Assembly: GCF_003112775.1 (NCBI RefSeq)
Contig: NZ_BFCH01000019.1
Span: 166,089-230,088 of the forward strand
Source of the DNA: Mycobacterium montefiorense
GTDB taxonomy: Bacteria > Actinomycetota > Actinomycetes > Mycobacteriales > Mycobacteriaceae
Direction of reading: 5' to 3'
DNA length: 64,000 bases
Under the pieces are notes generated by a model. The model saw only the letters and a program-made list of their open reading frames with translations, made no database searches and had not been told where the DNA came from. The position numbers and the translations under genes were made by a program. Below are positions 51,290 to 60,255 of this stretch, one piece after another; position 1 is the stretch's first letter, and each line of letters opens with the position of its first letter.

Positions 51290-52447
51290 GTGCTGCAGGA
51301 GCCCAGGGGGGGCCGGCCTGCCGTGTCGGCGTCCCTGCCGGAATGTCCCTGGGACACCCTGGCCGACGCGAAAGCGCTGGCCAGCACCCATCCGGACGGT
51401 GTCGTCGACCTATCCGTCGGGACCCCGGTAGATCCCGTCGCGCCGGTGATTCAAGAGGCGCTGGCGGCTGCTAGCTCCGCACCCGGGTATCCCGCGACCG
51501 CCGGCACTGCCGAGCTGCGTGGATCCGTGGTCGCGGCCCTGGGTCGCCGCTTCGGCGTCACCGGGCTCGCCGAGTCCGCCGTGTTGCCGGTGATCGGCAC
51601 CAAGGAACTCATCGCCTGGCTACCGACTCTGTTGGGCCTCGGCCCCGCCGATGTGGTGGTGGTTCCCGAGCTTGCCTACCCCACCTATGACGTCGGCGCC
51701 CGGCTGGCCGGTGCGCAGGTCGTCCGCGCGGACTCGTTGACCCAACTGGGGCCGCAGTCGCCGGCGCTGGTCTACCTCAATTCGCCGGGCAATCCGACCG
51801 GACGTGTGCTGGGCCTCGAGCATATGCGCAAGGTCGTCGGGTGGGCGCGGGAACGCCGCGTCGTGGTGGCGTCCGACGAGTGCTACCTGGGGCTTGCCTG
51901 GGAGGCGGAGCCGTTGCTTGCCTGGGAGGCGGAGCCGTTGTCGGTGCTGCACCCCGCTGTCTGCGACGGTGACCACACCGGATTGCTGGCCGTGCATTCG
52001 CTGTCGAAGAGCTCGTCGCTGGCGGGGTACCGGGCCGGCTTCGTCGCCGGTGATCCGGCCCTGGTCGCCGAGCTGCTGGCGGTGCGCAAGCACGCCGGAA
52101 TGATCGTGCCGACACCGGTGCAGGCCGCCATGGTGGCCGCTCTGGACGACGACGACCACGAAAAGGTGCAGCGCGAGTGCTACGCCCGGCGCCGCGCCGC
52201 CCTGGCGCCGGCCCTGCGCATCGCGGGTTTCGTCATCGACGATTCCGAGGCCGGGCTGTATCTGTGGGCTACCCGCGGCGAGCCGTCGCGCGACACCGTC
52301 GGGTGGTTGGCCAACCAGGGCATCCTGGTGGCGCCCGGCGAGTTCTACGGCCCGCGCGGCGGGCGCCATGTGCGCGTCGCCCTGACCGCCACCGACGAGC
52401 GCATCGAGGCCGCGGTGCAAAGGCTCACCGCGTCGCGGACAGCCTGA
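51290..52447 (+). CDS. dapC: N-succinyldiaminopimelate aminotransferase DapC, with internal 8-residue duplication
   Basis: This PLP aminotransferase makes N-succinyl-L,L-diaminopimelate on the lysine and peptidoglycan route. It shows LNSPGNPTGRV, the PLP-contacting Asp in SDECYLGLAW and the Schiff-base Lys in HSLSKSSSLAGYRAGF. It corresponds to Rv1178. The GTG at 51290 follows AGGGGGAA; the GTG at 51323 would give an N-terminus closer to the M. tuberculosis protein. Just after the SDECY motif, LAWEAEPL occurs twice in tandem through a perfect 24-bp duplication. This adds eight residues close to the cofactor site and might alter activity. Confidence 0.9.
   Translation: MLQEPRGGRPAVSASLPECPWDTLADAKALASTHPDGVVDLSVGTPVDPVAPVIQEALAAASSAPGYPATAGTAELRGSVVAALGRRFGVTGLAESAVLPVIGTKELIAWLPTLLGLGPADVVVVPELAYPTYDVGARLAGAQVVRADSLTQLGPQSPALVYLNSPGNPTGRVLGLEHMRKVVGWARERRVVVASDECYLGLAWEAEPLLAWEAEPLSVLHPAVCDGDHTGLLAVHSLSKSSSLAGYRAGFVAGDPALVAELLAVRKHAGMIVPTPVQAAMVAALDDDDHEKVQRECYARRRAALAPALRIAGFVIDDSEAGLYLWATRGEPSRDTVGWLANQGILVAPGEFYGPRGGRHVRVALTATDERIEAAVQRLTASRTA
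51893..51940. repeat. perfect 24-bp tandem duplication inside dapC
   Basis: Positions 51893-51916 and 51917-51940 are identical and in frame, encoding LAWEAEPL twice. Related DapC proteins, as I recall them, have one copy (GLGWDAEPVSVLHP in M. tuberculosis). The copies have no differences, so the event is recent. Confidence 0.95.
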
Positions 52448-52543
52448 TCGCGAGAAATCGCGCATCGCCGCTACCGCCGACCCGCGCAACCGGCACAATG
52501 CATCGAAGGCATTACCCAACCGCTCGGGGTAAGGAATGTTGTC

Positions 52544-54904
52544 GTGACAACTTCGGCTAGCAAACTGCGCCTCCCGCTGCCGGTTGAGGACATAGCCAAG
52601 CGCATCTTTCTCGGAAAGCCGCTGATCACTGAGGAGCTCGCAGGCGAGAAACTATCGAATCCGGTTGCGCTGGGCGCGCTTTCGCCCGACGCGATCTCGT
52701 CGACCGCCTATGGTCCGGAGCAGATTTTGATCGAACTGCTGCCGGCGGCGGGGCTGGCGGCGTTTGCCTTACTGCTTCCGCTGACCGGCGTAATCCTGCT
52801 GATTCTGGTGCTGGTGACCGCGTCGTATCGGCAGGTCGTGATGGCTTACACCCGCGCGGGCGGGTCCTACATCGTGGCGCGGGAGAATTTCGGGCCGCGG
52901 GTCGCTCAGGTCGCCGCTGCGGCGTTGTTGATCGACTATGTGGTCACGGTCGCCGTGCAGTCGGCGGCGGGGACGGTGGCGGTGGTGTCGGCCATCCCGG
53001 CGTTGGGGCCGCACAGCCTGCAAATCACGGTCGGTGTGGTGCTGCTCATCTGCTTCTTGAACCTGCGCGGGTTGAGGGAGGCGGGATGGCAGTTCGCGTT
53101 TGCCACCTACTTCTTCATCCTGATGGTCGGCCTGATGATCGTGGTGGGCATCGCGCGGGTCATCATCGGCGATCTGCCGGTCTACGACCCATCGCAAATG
53201 CCCGGAACGGTGCCCGTACATCATGGTGACGGCCTGGTGATGGGCGCGAAGATCCTGACCTTGCTGCGCTCGTTCGCGAACGGCGGTTCTTCGCTAACCG
53301 GGGTCGAGGCGATCTCCAACACCGTCGACGTCTTTCGAAAGCCGCAGGGCCGCAACGCACGTCGCGTGCTCACCGCGATGGCGACCGTGCTGGGAATCTT
53401 GCTCGCAGGTGTCGCCTATCTCGCGTACGCCACGCACGCGACGCCGTACCAGAGCGAATACCCGTCGGTTCTTTCGCAGATTGCGCGCGCGGTGTTCGGT
53501 GGTGGCACGGTTGGCAACGTCTTCTACATCCTGGTCCAGACGGCGACGGCAGCCATTCTGTTCACCGGTGCAAACACCAGTTTCAACGGGTTCCCGGCGC
53601 TGGCGAGTTTCGTCGCCGAAGACCGCTTCCTGCCCCGGCAATTGATGAAACGCGGTCACCGCCTGGTGTTTTCGAACGGCATCATCGCGCTCACCGCACT
53701 GTCGGTGATTCTGCTTGTGACGACCGGCGGTTCGGTCAACGCGCTGGTCCCGTTCTACGCGATCGGCGTGTTCACTGGATTCTCGATGGCCGGCTACGGC
53801 ATGACCAAACACCATCTGACCAAGCGGGAACCCGGCTGGCGCACCCGGTTGGTGATCAACCTGTCCGCGGGAATCCTGTCCACCATCGTGGTCGGCATCT
53901 TCGCGGTGGCGAAGTTCACCGAGGGGGCGTGGCTGGTAGTCGTCGTCTTCCCGATACTGGTGTTCCTGCTGATGCGGCTGAATCAGGAATATCGGGCTGA
54001 GGCCGCAATTCTTGAGATGTTCCGTACCGACCGGCCCGATTTGGTGAAGTACGCGCGGCACAAGGTGTTCGTGTTCGTGAACTCGGTCGACCTCGCGGTA
54101 ATCGAAGCGCTGCGCTACGGCAAGGGACTGCTGGCCGACGAAATGATCGCGGTGCACTTCATGGTCGACGCCGCATATGCCGCGCAAATACGAAAGCGCT
54201 GGGATCACTTCGAACTCGACACCAGGTTGCGAGTCGTGGACTGCCCGGACCGGCGGGTCATTCGGGCCGCACAGCTGTTTATCGCTAAGGCTCGTGACGA
54301 ACACCGGGATACCAATGTGACGGCGCTGTTGCCACGCCGCACGTATAACCCGTTGGTGGGCCGACTACTTCACGACCGCACCGCGGACAAGATCTCCCGA
54401 GCGGTCAGCATGATCCCGGATGCGGCGGCGACGATCGTCCCTTACGACGTCCAAACGCGGATCGAGGAGGCGTACCCGGAACGCTTCGAGCAAAGGATCG
54501 CGCGCGAACTCGAAAAATTCGGCGAATGGGTCACCCGCGACGAGGACCAGAAGGTCGAAGCCTACGAGCATCCCGACCCGTCGCGTTCGGTGATCACCGT
54601 CGCGGGCCTGATTCCCGGGCGCAGCGCCACCTTCGAAGGGCGGGTCAACGAGGTCGAGGACACCAGCAAAGGCAGGCGCACCATTCGGTCGATCGTGGTG
54701 GGCGACCACAGCGGCGAGATCAGCGTGGTCTTCCAATCCGGCCGCGGGGGAGCCGACATTCAACCGGGCCAGCTGTTGCGCGTCACCGGCAAACCCAGGC
54801 AGAGCGGCAACCGGCCGATGTCGATGGTCGACCCGATGTACCACATCGTGGAGGACCCGGCACAGGCCGGCCGGGCCGGGCCACCGCAATCCAACACCAG
54901 CTGA
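52544..54904 (+). CDS. KimA-like APC-superfamily potassium transporter with C-terminal OB-fold-like domain
   Basis: This 786-residue protein has about 12 membrane segments. Its N-terminal half resembles B. subtilis KimA, a high-affinity potassium importer controlled by cyclic di-AMP: FLGKPLITEELAGEKL, LSPDAISSTAYGPEQILIEL, GGSYIVARENFGPRVAQVAA, GGSSLTGVEAISNTVDVFRK. Residues about 490-640 form a cytoplasmic USP-like part (HKVFVFVNSVDLAVIEALRYG). An additional segment of about 100 residues at the C-terminus (GLIPGRSATFEGRVNEVEDT, GQLLRVTGKPRQSGNRPM) looks like an OB-fold. Potassium is inferred from the KimA resemblance; amino-acid transport is the generic alternative. Confidence 0.8.
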   Translation: MTTSASKLRLPLPVEDIAKRIFLGKPLITEELAGEKLSNPVALGALSPDAISSTAYGPEQILIELLPAAGLAAFALLLPLTGVILLILVLVTASYRQVVMAYTRAGGSYIVARENFGPRVAQVAAAALLIDYVVTVAVQSAAGTVAVVSAIPALGPHSLQITVGVVLLICFLNLRGLREAGWQFAFATYFFILMVGLMIVVGIARVIIGDLPVYDPSQMPGTVPVHHGDGLVMGAKILTLLRSFANGGSSLTGVEAISNTVDVFRKPQGRNARRVLTAMATVLGILLAGVAYLAYATHATPYQSEYPSVLSQIARAVFGGGTVGNVFYILVQTATAAILFTGANTSFNGFPALASFVAEDRFLPRQLMKRGHRLVFSNGIIALTALSVILLVTTGGSVNALVPFYAIGVFTGFSMAGYGMTKHHLTKREPGWRTRLVINLSAGILSTIVVGIFAVAKFTEGAWLVVVVFPILVFLLMRLNQEYRAEAAILEMFRTDRPDLVKYARHKVFVFVNSVDLAVIEALRYGKGLLADEMIAVHFMVDAAYAAQIRKRWDHFELDTRLRVVDCPDRRVIRAAQLFIAKARDEHRDTNVTALLPRRTYNPLVGRLLHDRTADKISRAVSMIPDAAATIVPYDVQTRIEEAYPERFEQRIARELEKFGEWVTRDEDQKVEAYEHPDPSRSVITVAGLIPGRSATFEGRVNEVEDTSKGRRTIRSIVVGDHSGEISVVFQSGRGGADIQPGQLLRVTGKPRQSGNRPMSMVDPMYHIVEDPAQAGRAGPPQSNTS

Positions 54905-54952
54905 GCATTAACGTGTGGACGGCCACCCCGGCGTTCCGTGGAAAGGACGACA

Positions 54953-56218
54953 GTGAAACGACTGCGAGCCATATTGGCGTCGATAGTGAGTGTCGCATTC
55001 ACCGCCAACGGATATCGGCCGTTGAGCAAGGGCGGGTACGGTTCCGTTTTCGCGTTCGCCTACGGCGTATTCGCCTCCGAGCTACCACTGCCGATGCTCG
55101 GTGTCCAGTTCACCACGCTGGCTGCGCTGTCGCGCCGGTTGCCCGCGCGCACACTGCGATTGAGCTGGCTGCTGTCGGCGGTGTCGGCCGTTGGCCTGCT
55201 TGGGTTGCGTCATCTGGGGCAGCAAGCTAACGAGCCGCTGACCGCCGCGCTGGACGCCGGACTGGGTACCGACCGCCGCACCGAGTCGGGTGATCTGTGG
55301 AAGCGGCCCGCGCCCGGCGGCGCGACAGCGAAGAGGCCCGGCGCCGCCCGGATGCTACGGATCTACCGCGACTACACGCACGACGGCGATATCAGCTACG
55401 GCGAGTGCGGTTCGCGCAACCATCTCGACATCTGGCGACGGCCCGACCTCGACCGCAACGGGCGCGCCCCGGTGTTGCTGCAGATCCCCGGCGGTGCCTG
55501 GATGACGGGAAACAAACGCGGACAGGCACATCCGTTGATGAGCCATTTGGCCGAATTGGGCTGGGTCTGCGTGGCAATCAACTACCGACTCAGCCCGCGT
55601 TCCACCTGGCCCGACCAGATCGTCGATGTCAAGCGCGCGATCGCGTGGACGAAGGAGCACATCGCCGGCTACGGCGGCGACCCGGACTGGATTGCGGTCA
55701 CCGGGGGTTCGGCCGGCGGACACCTGACCGCGCTGGCCGCGCTCACCGGAAATGACCCGCGGTTCCAGCCTGGCTTTGAAGGCGCCGACACCCGGGTGGA
55801 TGTGGCGGTGCCGTTCTACGGCGTCTACGACTTCACCGCGACCGGCGACGCGATACATCCGCTGATGGCGGCGATGGTGGCCAAGAACGTGTTCAAGCTC
55901 AGCCGCACGGATATCGCCGAGCCGTTCCGGTTGGCTTCGCCGATCGCCCACGTGCATCAGGATGCCCCACCGTTTTTCGTGCTGCACGGCACCAACGACT
56001 CATTGGTCCCCATCGACCAGGCCCGCAGCTTCACGGCCCGGCTTCGCGAGGTCAGCCGCGAGCCGGTGGTCTACGCCGAGTTGCCGTGGGCGCAGCACGC
56101 GTTCGATATTTTCGGCTCGGCCCGCGCGGCGCATGCCGCGGTGGCAGTCGAGCAGTTCCTCGCCGAGATGTATGTGCGCCGCGACCGGCAGAGTTCAACG
56201 GCGTCCGCGGGCGCTTAA
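54953..56218 (+). CDS. membrane-anchored alpha/beta hydrolase (esterase/lipase, LipQ/LipM-like)
   Basis: This 421-residue carboxylesterase has three or so N-terminal membrane segments in the first 110 residues. A BD-FAE/HSL-type hydrolase domain follows: oxyanion IPGGAWM, nucleophile in GGSAGGHLTALAAL, Asp in HGTNDSLVP and His in WAQHAFDIF. Its length and topology match mycobacterial LipQ/LipM-type Lip proteins. I chose the GTG at 54953, preceded by GGAAAGG; GTG at 54938 is an alternative. It follows the transporter by 48 bases and its stop overlaps the convergent gene. Confidence 0.84.
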   Translation: MKRLRAILASIVSVAFTANGYRPLSKGGYGSVFAFAYGVFASELPLPMLGVQFTTLAALSRRLPARTLRLSWLLSAVSAVGLLGLRHLGQQANEPLTAALDAGLGTDRRTESGDLWKRPAPGGATAKRPGAARMLRIYRDYTHDGDISYGECGSRNHLDIWRRPDLDRNGRAPVLLQIPGGAWMTGNKRGQAHPLMSHLAELGWVCVAINYRLSPRSTWPDQIVDVKRAIAWTKEHIAGYGGDPDWIAVTGGSAGGHLTALAALTGNDPRFQPGFEGADTRVDVAVPFYGVYDFTATGDAIHPLMAAMVAKNVFKLSRTDIAEPFRLASPIAHVHQDAPPFFVLHGTNDSLVPIDQARSFTARLREVSREPVVYAELPWAQHAFDIFGSARAAHAAVAVEQFLAEMYVRRDRQSSTASAGA

Positions 56219-56907
56219 AGACTTCGCATGCCGATAAACACCAGCACACAGCCCGCCGCGGCCAACAGGCTGGCTACCTCGACGCGCCGGCGCGACCGGA
56301 TCCAGATTTGCAGTGCGACCATCCAGGCGCGCGTCTGCTGGGGAGCCAGCAGGTAGGCCAGCAACGGGATCTCCACGAGCGCGAACGCCACGACATGAAA
56401 CATCAGCAGCGCGCTGAACTGTGTCATGGCGGCGGTCCCCGAGGCTACGATCGCGGCCAGCGCCGCCAGATAATCCACCGATGGGAGCGCGATCCCAAGA
56501 CCGGCCACCCCGGCCACCCATAGCGAACGGCCGTGCAGTAGCCGTCGGGAAAACCGGCCCAAGCCGTGATGGTCGCGGACGTCCGACTTGTCGGTCACTC
56601 GGGGTTTGAATCGCCCGACCTTGTCCTTGAGCACGACCTGTGCGCTCAGTGCCAGGGCGACAAGCATTGCCGTCCCGCCGATCAGTATCTGAAGTTTCGG
56701 CAAGGTGATGTGCGACGAGCTGAGCAGCCTGCGCTGAAGTCCGAACACGACGGACAGGCCCACGCTCATGCCCATCGCGAAGCCTCCGCACAAGAACGCG
56801 AACAATTGCAGCATCGGTCTGGGCCGGTTCAGCATCAGCACCGTCATGCCGATCCGGAACGGCTCGACGCTCATCGCGAAGGCCATTACCAGCAGGGTGA
56901 TCCACAT
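56215..56907 (-). CDS. GAP-family membrane protein (Sap-like)
   Basis: This 230-residue protein has six membrane segments in the LysE/GAP style (FAFLCGGFAMGMSVGLSVVF, LQILIGGTAMLVALALSAQV, VAGVAGLGIALPSVDYLAAL). In mycobacteria GAP (Sap) proteins help translocate glycolipids such as glycopeptidolipids to the surface. It lies 133 bases downstream of the YeiH-type exporter on the same strand and may share its transcript. The substrate is unknown. Confidence 0.8.
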   Translation of the reverse strand: MWITLLVMAFAMSVEPFRIGMTVLMLNRPRPMLQLFAFLCGGFAMGMSVGLSVVFGLQRRLLSSSHITLPKLQILIGGTAMLVALALSAQVVLKDKVGRFKPRVTDKSDVRDHHGLGRFSRRLLHGRSLWVAGVAGLGIALPSVDYLAALAAIVASGTAAMTQFSALLMFHVVAFALVEIPLLAYLLAPQQTRAWMVALQIWIRSRRRVEVASLLAAAGCVLVFIGMRSL

Positions 56908-57040
56908 GTCAGGGTTCGGCTGCCTAGGCGTCCGACCGGGTGAATTCGCGCAGCAGGATAGCGACGGACGAGTTCTGCATGAGCGTCACGTTACCGTCTG
57001 CTCTGCAGGCCGGCGTGTTGCGCCTCGCGAGATGCTCTCG

Positions 57041-58159
57041 CTAGATGCTTACACCCCAATGGAATACGCGCGACGTCAGCGTGACGATGCCCAGCGAGAC
57101 CGTCGCGACGACTGTGAGTCCTATCACAGCCACGACGAGTGGGCGCCATCCGGTGCGTGCGATTTGGCGGAAATCGGTGTTGAGTCCGACGCCGGCGAAG
57201 GTGAGCAGAAACGCCCACTTCGACACGTTCGCCAGGTTTGCGGTCTGCCCCAACGTCAGCCCGCCTGCGGTCGCGATCGCCGACACCGCCAGGAAGCCGA
57301 GCACGAACTTCGGGAACTTCTGCCAGATGAACGCCGCCTTCGCTGTTGCGCCGGGGGCGATCTCATCGGCCTGTCCGCGCGCGGCCCAATACAGCGCGAA
57401 ACCCAGGACGACAAACCCGATCAGCGCATTGCGGGTCGACTTGACCAGTACCGCGATCTTGCCGGCATGCTCGGAATACAGGTAACCGGTGGCGGTGGTC
57501 TCGGCGGTGTTGTCCACGGAAAGGCCTGCCCACAGCCCGAATTCGTGATCGGTCAGCCCTATCGCATGTCCCAGCGGTGGCAGCACGAACAGCGACACCG
57601 CGCCCAACGCCAGGATGGCCGCGATCGCGTAGCTGACATCGGAGTTGCGAGCCCGGATCGCGCCCTTGGCGGCCACGATCGCCGACACACCGCAAACCGA
57701 GGTGCCTATTGCCAGCAGCGAGCCAAGCTTGCCGGATAACCCGAAAGCCCGCGCAACGACGATGATGACGGTTCCCGCGACCGTCATGTCCACCAGAATC
57801 TGGACCAGGCTGATCGCACCGAGTTTGGCGATATCGCCGAGCACGAAACGCGCGCCCAGCACCACGATGCCGATCTTCAACCAGAATTCGTAGGTCTGTA
57901 CGCCCGGCCGAAATATCGGGTGCAGGCCGACGGTGTTGGTGATCAGCAGCCCAATCACGATGGCCCACAACACGTATTCGATGTCGGGCACCCGCCAGTG
58001 TTCGTGTTTGGCCAGCGCGTTCCACCAGACCTGGGCGTATTTGCCCAGCAGGCCGACGGCGATCAGCAGCAAAACACCCGGCACGTAGTCCAGTGGTTGC
58101 CTGCTGGTAAAGGTCGGTTCGTCCAGCGTTTCATACGGCTGGATTCCAGTGGTGCTCAT
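57041..58159 (-). CDS. YeiH-family (UPF0324) putative sulfur-compound exporter
   Basis: This 372-residue membrane protein has ten or so helices and the family signatures WAIVIGLLITNTVGLHPIF, LKIGIVVLGARFVLGDIA, GTSVCGVSAIVAAKGAIRA and SVDNTAETTATGYLYS. Database names call the family putative sulfate exporters, on thin evidence. I chose the ATG at 58159. A 38-residue membrane peptide ends five bases upstream, and the PAPS-making genes precede it, so a role in exporting sulfate, sulfite or a related anion fits the neighbourhood. The long frame back to 58276 overlaps the peptide and is rejected. Confidence 0.85.
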   Translation of the reverse strand: MSTTGIQPYETLDEPTFTSRQPLDYVPGVLLLIAVGLLGKYAQVWWNALAKHEHWRVPDIEYVLWAIVIGLLITNTVGLHPIFRPGVQTYEFWLKIGIVVLGARFVLGDIAKLGAISLVQILVDMTVAGTVIIVVARAFGLSGKLGSLLAIGTSVCGVSAIVAAKGAIRARNSDVSYAIAAILALGAVSLFVLPPLGHAIGLTDHEFGLWAGLSVDNTAETTATGYLYSEHAGKIAVLVKSTRNALIGFVVLGFALYWAARGQADEIAPGATAKAAFIWQKFPKFVLGFLAVSAIATAGGLTLGQTANLANVSKWAFLLTFAGVGLNTDFRQIARTGWRPLVVAVIGLTVVATVSLGIVTLTSRVFHWGVSI

Positions 58160-58163
58160 GCGA

Positions 58164-58280
58164 TCACCACGGAATCTTCGGGAGCGCATTGGCCACCGCC
58201 AAAGCGGCGACCACACCGGCGACAAGCGTCGCCCACCAGTCCACCGATATCGAGCCGACCCGCTTGCGCCAATCACTCAC
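58164..58280 (-). CDS. 38-residue single-pass membrane peptide upstream of the exporter
   Basis: A GTG at 58280 opens a 38-residue frame: MSDWRKRVGSISVDWW followed by one hydrophobic helix (ATLVAGVVAALAVANALP) and a KIPW end. The charged-then-hydrophobic layout is that of a small membrane protein. Four bases separate its stop from the exporter start, and 55 bases separate it from the cysNC stop, so it is read in the same operon. It may be a small subunit of the exporter. It is too short for most gene callers. Confidence 0.65.
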   Translation of the reverse strand: MSDWRKRVGSISVDWWATLVAGVVAALAVANALPKIPW

Positions 58281-58335
58281 GCACGCATATTTGCCTGAGC
58301 GGCGCCGCAGGCCAAGTGATTGGATCGCGCTGAAT

Positions 58336-60255
58336 CTAGCTAGCGGGCCGTTGTGGGCTGCGCTCGTCGAGTAACGCGATGACCGCGGCGGCGAGATCGT
58401 CGATGTCGGTGCCGGAGGTGTCGAGCACCAGGTCCGGGCTTTCCGGCGGTTCGTAAGGCGCGTCGACACCGGTCAGGCCCTTGAGCTCACCCCTGCGCAC
58501 CCGTGCGTAAAGGCCTTTGGGGTCACGCTTTTCGCACTCGGCCAGTGAGGTGGCGACGTGCACCTCGATGAACGGAAGCTTGGCGGCGTCGTTGAGTGCT
58601 CGGGCGGTCTCGCGGTCCGACTTCAGCGGTGACACCAGCGAGGCCAACGCGACCACGCCCGCGTCGGCCAGCAGTCGAGTCAAATGGCCAACGCGCCTGA
58701 TGTTTTCGGTTCGGTCACCGGGGGAGAAGCCCAAATCGTCCGACAAGCCATGGCGCAGGTTGTCGCCGTCCAGCAGATAGGCCACTCGCCCGGATTCGAC
58801 GAGTGCCCGCTCCACGGCGACCGCGACGGTCGACTTGCCGGATGCGGGCAGGCCGGTGAACCAGATCGTCGCCCCGGCCTGTCCGGTGGCATGCCAACGA
58901 TGGCCGCGATCGAGCGCCGAGGGATGCCAGCGGATGTCGGTGCGCGGGTGGGTGCCCGGCTTGACCTCTCGAGCCTCGATGATGGTGCCGGCGCCGACGG
59001 TGTCGTTGGTGGTCTCGTCGATCAGGATGAACGCGCCACTGTCGCGATTGTCGGTGTAGCTGTCGGCGATGACGACCGAACTGGTCCGCAGGGTCACGGT
59101 GCCGATGTCGTTGAGTACCAGCTCAACTGGCTGATCGAGCTCGTCGAGCGTCTCGGGGTCCAGCCGCGATTGCAGTTCTTGCACGGTGGCCCGCACGGTC
59201 TTGCTGGTTTGTTTGAGCGCCAGCCGGTCGCCGGCCCGCAGTGGGGTGTCGACGAACCAGCACACGGTCGCGTCCAGTTCCCGGGCGGCCACCGGCAGGA
59301 CGGCGTCGTCGGCGCCGCTGACCAGGACGTCACCGCGGCCCACGTCGATGTCGTCGGACAGCTCTATCGAAACCGACAGCGGTGCAACACCTGTGGTGCG
59401 TTCGTCGTCGAGGGTGTCCAGCGCGGTCACCGTCGAGCGGGTGCCGGCGGGCAACGAGATCACCGGGTCCCCCACGGACAGCGTGCCCGCCGCCAGCCGC
59501 ACGGTGTAGCGCCGCCGCACGTCGGCGGTCGGACGCGACACCCATTGCACCGGCAGGCGCAGTCGCGACGGCTCGGCGTTCGGCGCGGCCAGTTCGATGC
59601 TCTCCAGATACTCCAGCAGGGTCGGGCCGCGGTACCACGGCGTGCGGTCGGAGCGGTGCACGACGTTGTCGCCGTGCTTGGCCGCGAGCGGGATCACGGT
59701 GATGTCCACCTCGCCCAGGCGCGCCGCCAACTGCCGCAGCTGGTCCTCTACGTCGGCGAACCCGGCCTGGTCGAAGTCGATCAGGTCGATCTTGTTGACC
59801 GTCGCGACAAAGTGCTTGATGCCTAATAACTTTGCGATACGGGCGTGGCGGCGGGTTTGCCGCAGCACCCCGGCGCGCGCGTCGACCAGCAGGATGGCCA
59901 CGTGGGCGTTGGAGGCGCCGGTGAACATATTGCGGGTGTAGCGCTCGTGGCCGGGAGTATCGGCCAGGATGTAGCTGCGGGCGGCGGTGGAGAAGAACCG
60001 GTACGCGACGTCGATCGTGATGCCCTGTTCACGCTCGGCGCGCAGGGCGTCCGACAGGGCCGCGAGATCGGCGATGCCCTCCTCGTCGGTCACGGCTTCC
60101 AGGTGATCCAGCGGCAGGCTATCGGTGTCGTGCAGCAGCCTCCCGATCAGGGTGCTCTTGCCGTCGTCGACCGACCCCGCGGTGGCGATGCGCAGCAGCT
60201 GACGTGTGATGCCCTTGGCAAGCAAGGTCTTTGAAGTATTCTCGGTGGCCGTCAT
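58336..60255 (-). CDS. cysNC: sulfate adenylyltransferase subunit 1 fused to adenylylsulfate kinase
   Basis: This 639-residue bifunctional protein couples GTP hydrolysis to APS synthesis with CysD, then phosphorylates APS to PAPS. The GTPase part has GSVDDGKSTL at 27-36, DTPGHERYTRN and NKIDLID. The kinase part after about residue 445 has its own P-loop (GLPASGKSTV) and ENIRRVGH. The ATG at 60255 overlaps the cysD stop (TGATG). PAPS is the donor for the sulfotransferase encoded first in the operon. The sequence is noticeably unlike the M. tuberculosis Rv1286-type protein in places, so it may be a second, paralogous system. Confidence 0.93.
   Translation of the reverse strand: MTATENTSKTLLAKGITRQLLRIATAGSVDDGKSTLIGRLLHDTDSLPLDHLEAVTDEEGIADLAALSDALRAEREQGITIDVAYRFFSTAARSYILADTPGHERYTRNMFTGASNAHVAILLVDARAGVLRQTRRHARIAKLLGIKHFVATVNKIDLIDFDQAGFADVEDQLRQLAARLGEVDITVIPLAAKHGDNVVHRSDRTPWYRGPTLLEYLESIELAAPNAEPSRLRLPVQWVSRPTADVRRRYTVRLAAGTLSVGDPVISLPAGTRSTVTALDTLDDERTTGVAPLSVSIELSDDIDVGRGDVLVSGADDAVLPVAARELDATVCWFVDTPLRAGDRLALKQTSKTVRATVQELQSRLDPETLDELDQPVELVLNDIGTVTLRTSSVVIADSYTDNRDSGAFILIDETTNDTVGAGTIIEAREVKPGTHPRTDIRWHPSALDRGHRWHATGQAGATIWFTGLPASGKSTVAVAVERALVESGRVAYLLDGDNLRHGLSDDLGFSPGDRTENIRRVGHLTRLLADAGVVALASLVSPLKSDRETARALNDAAKLPFIEVHVATSLAECEKRDPKGLYARVRRGELKGLTGVDAPYEPPESPDLVLDTSGTDIDDLAAAVIALLDERSPQRPAS

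Noticed and set aside
52448..52543. Possible cyclic di-AMP (ydaO) riboswitch before the KimA-like gene
   Set aside because: The gap is only 96 bases and shows none of the conserved elements of that riboswitch.
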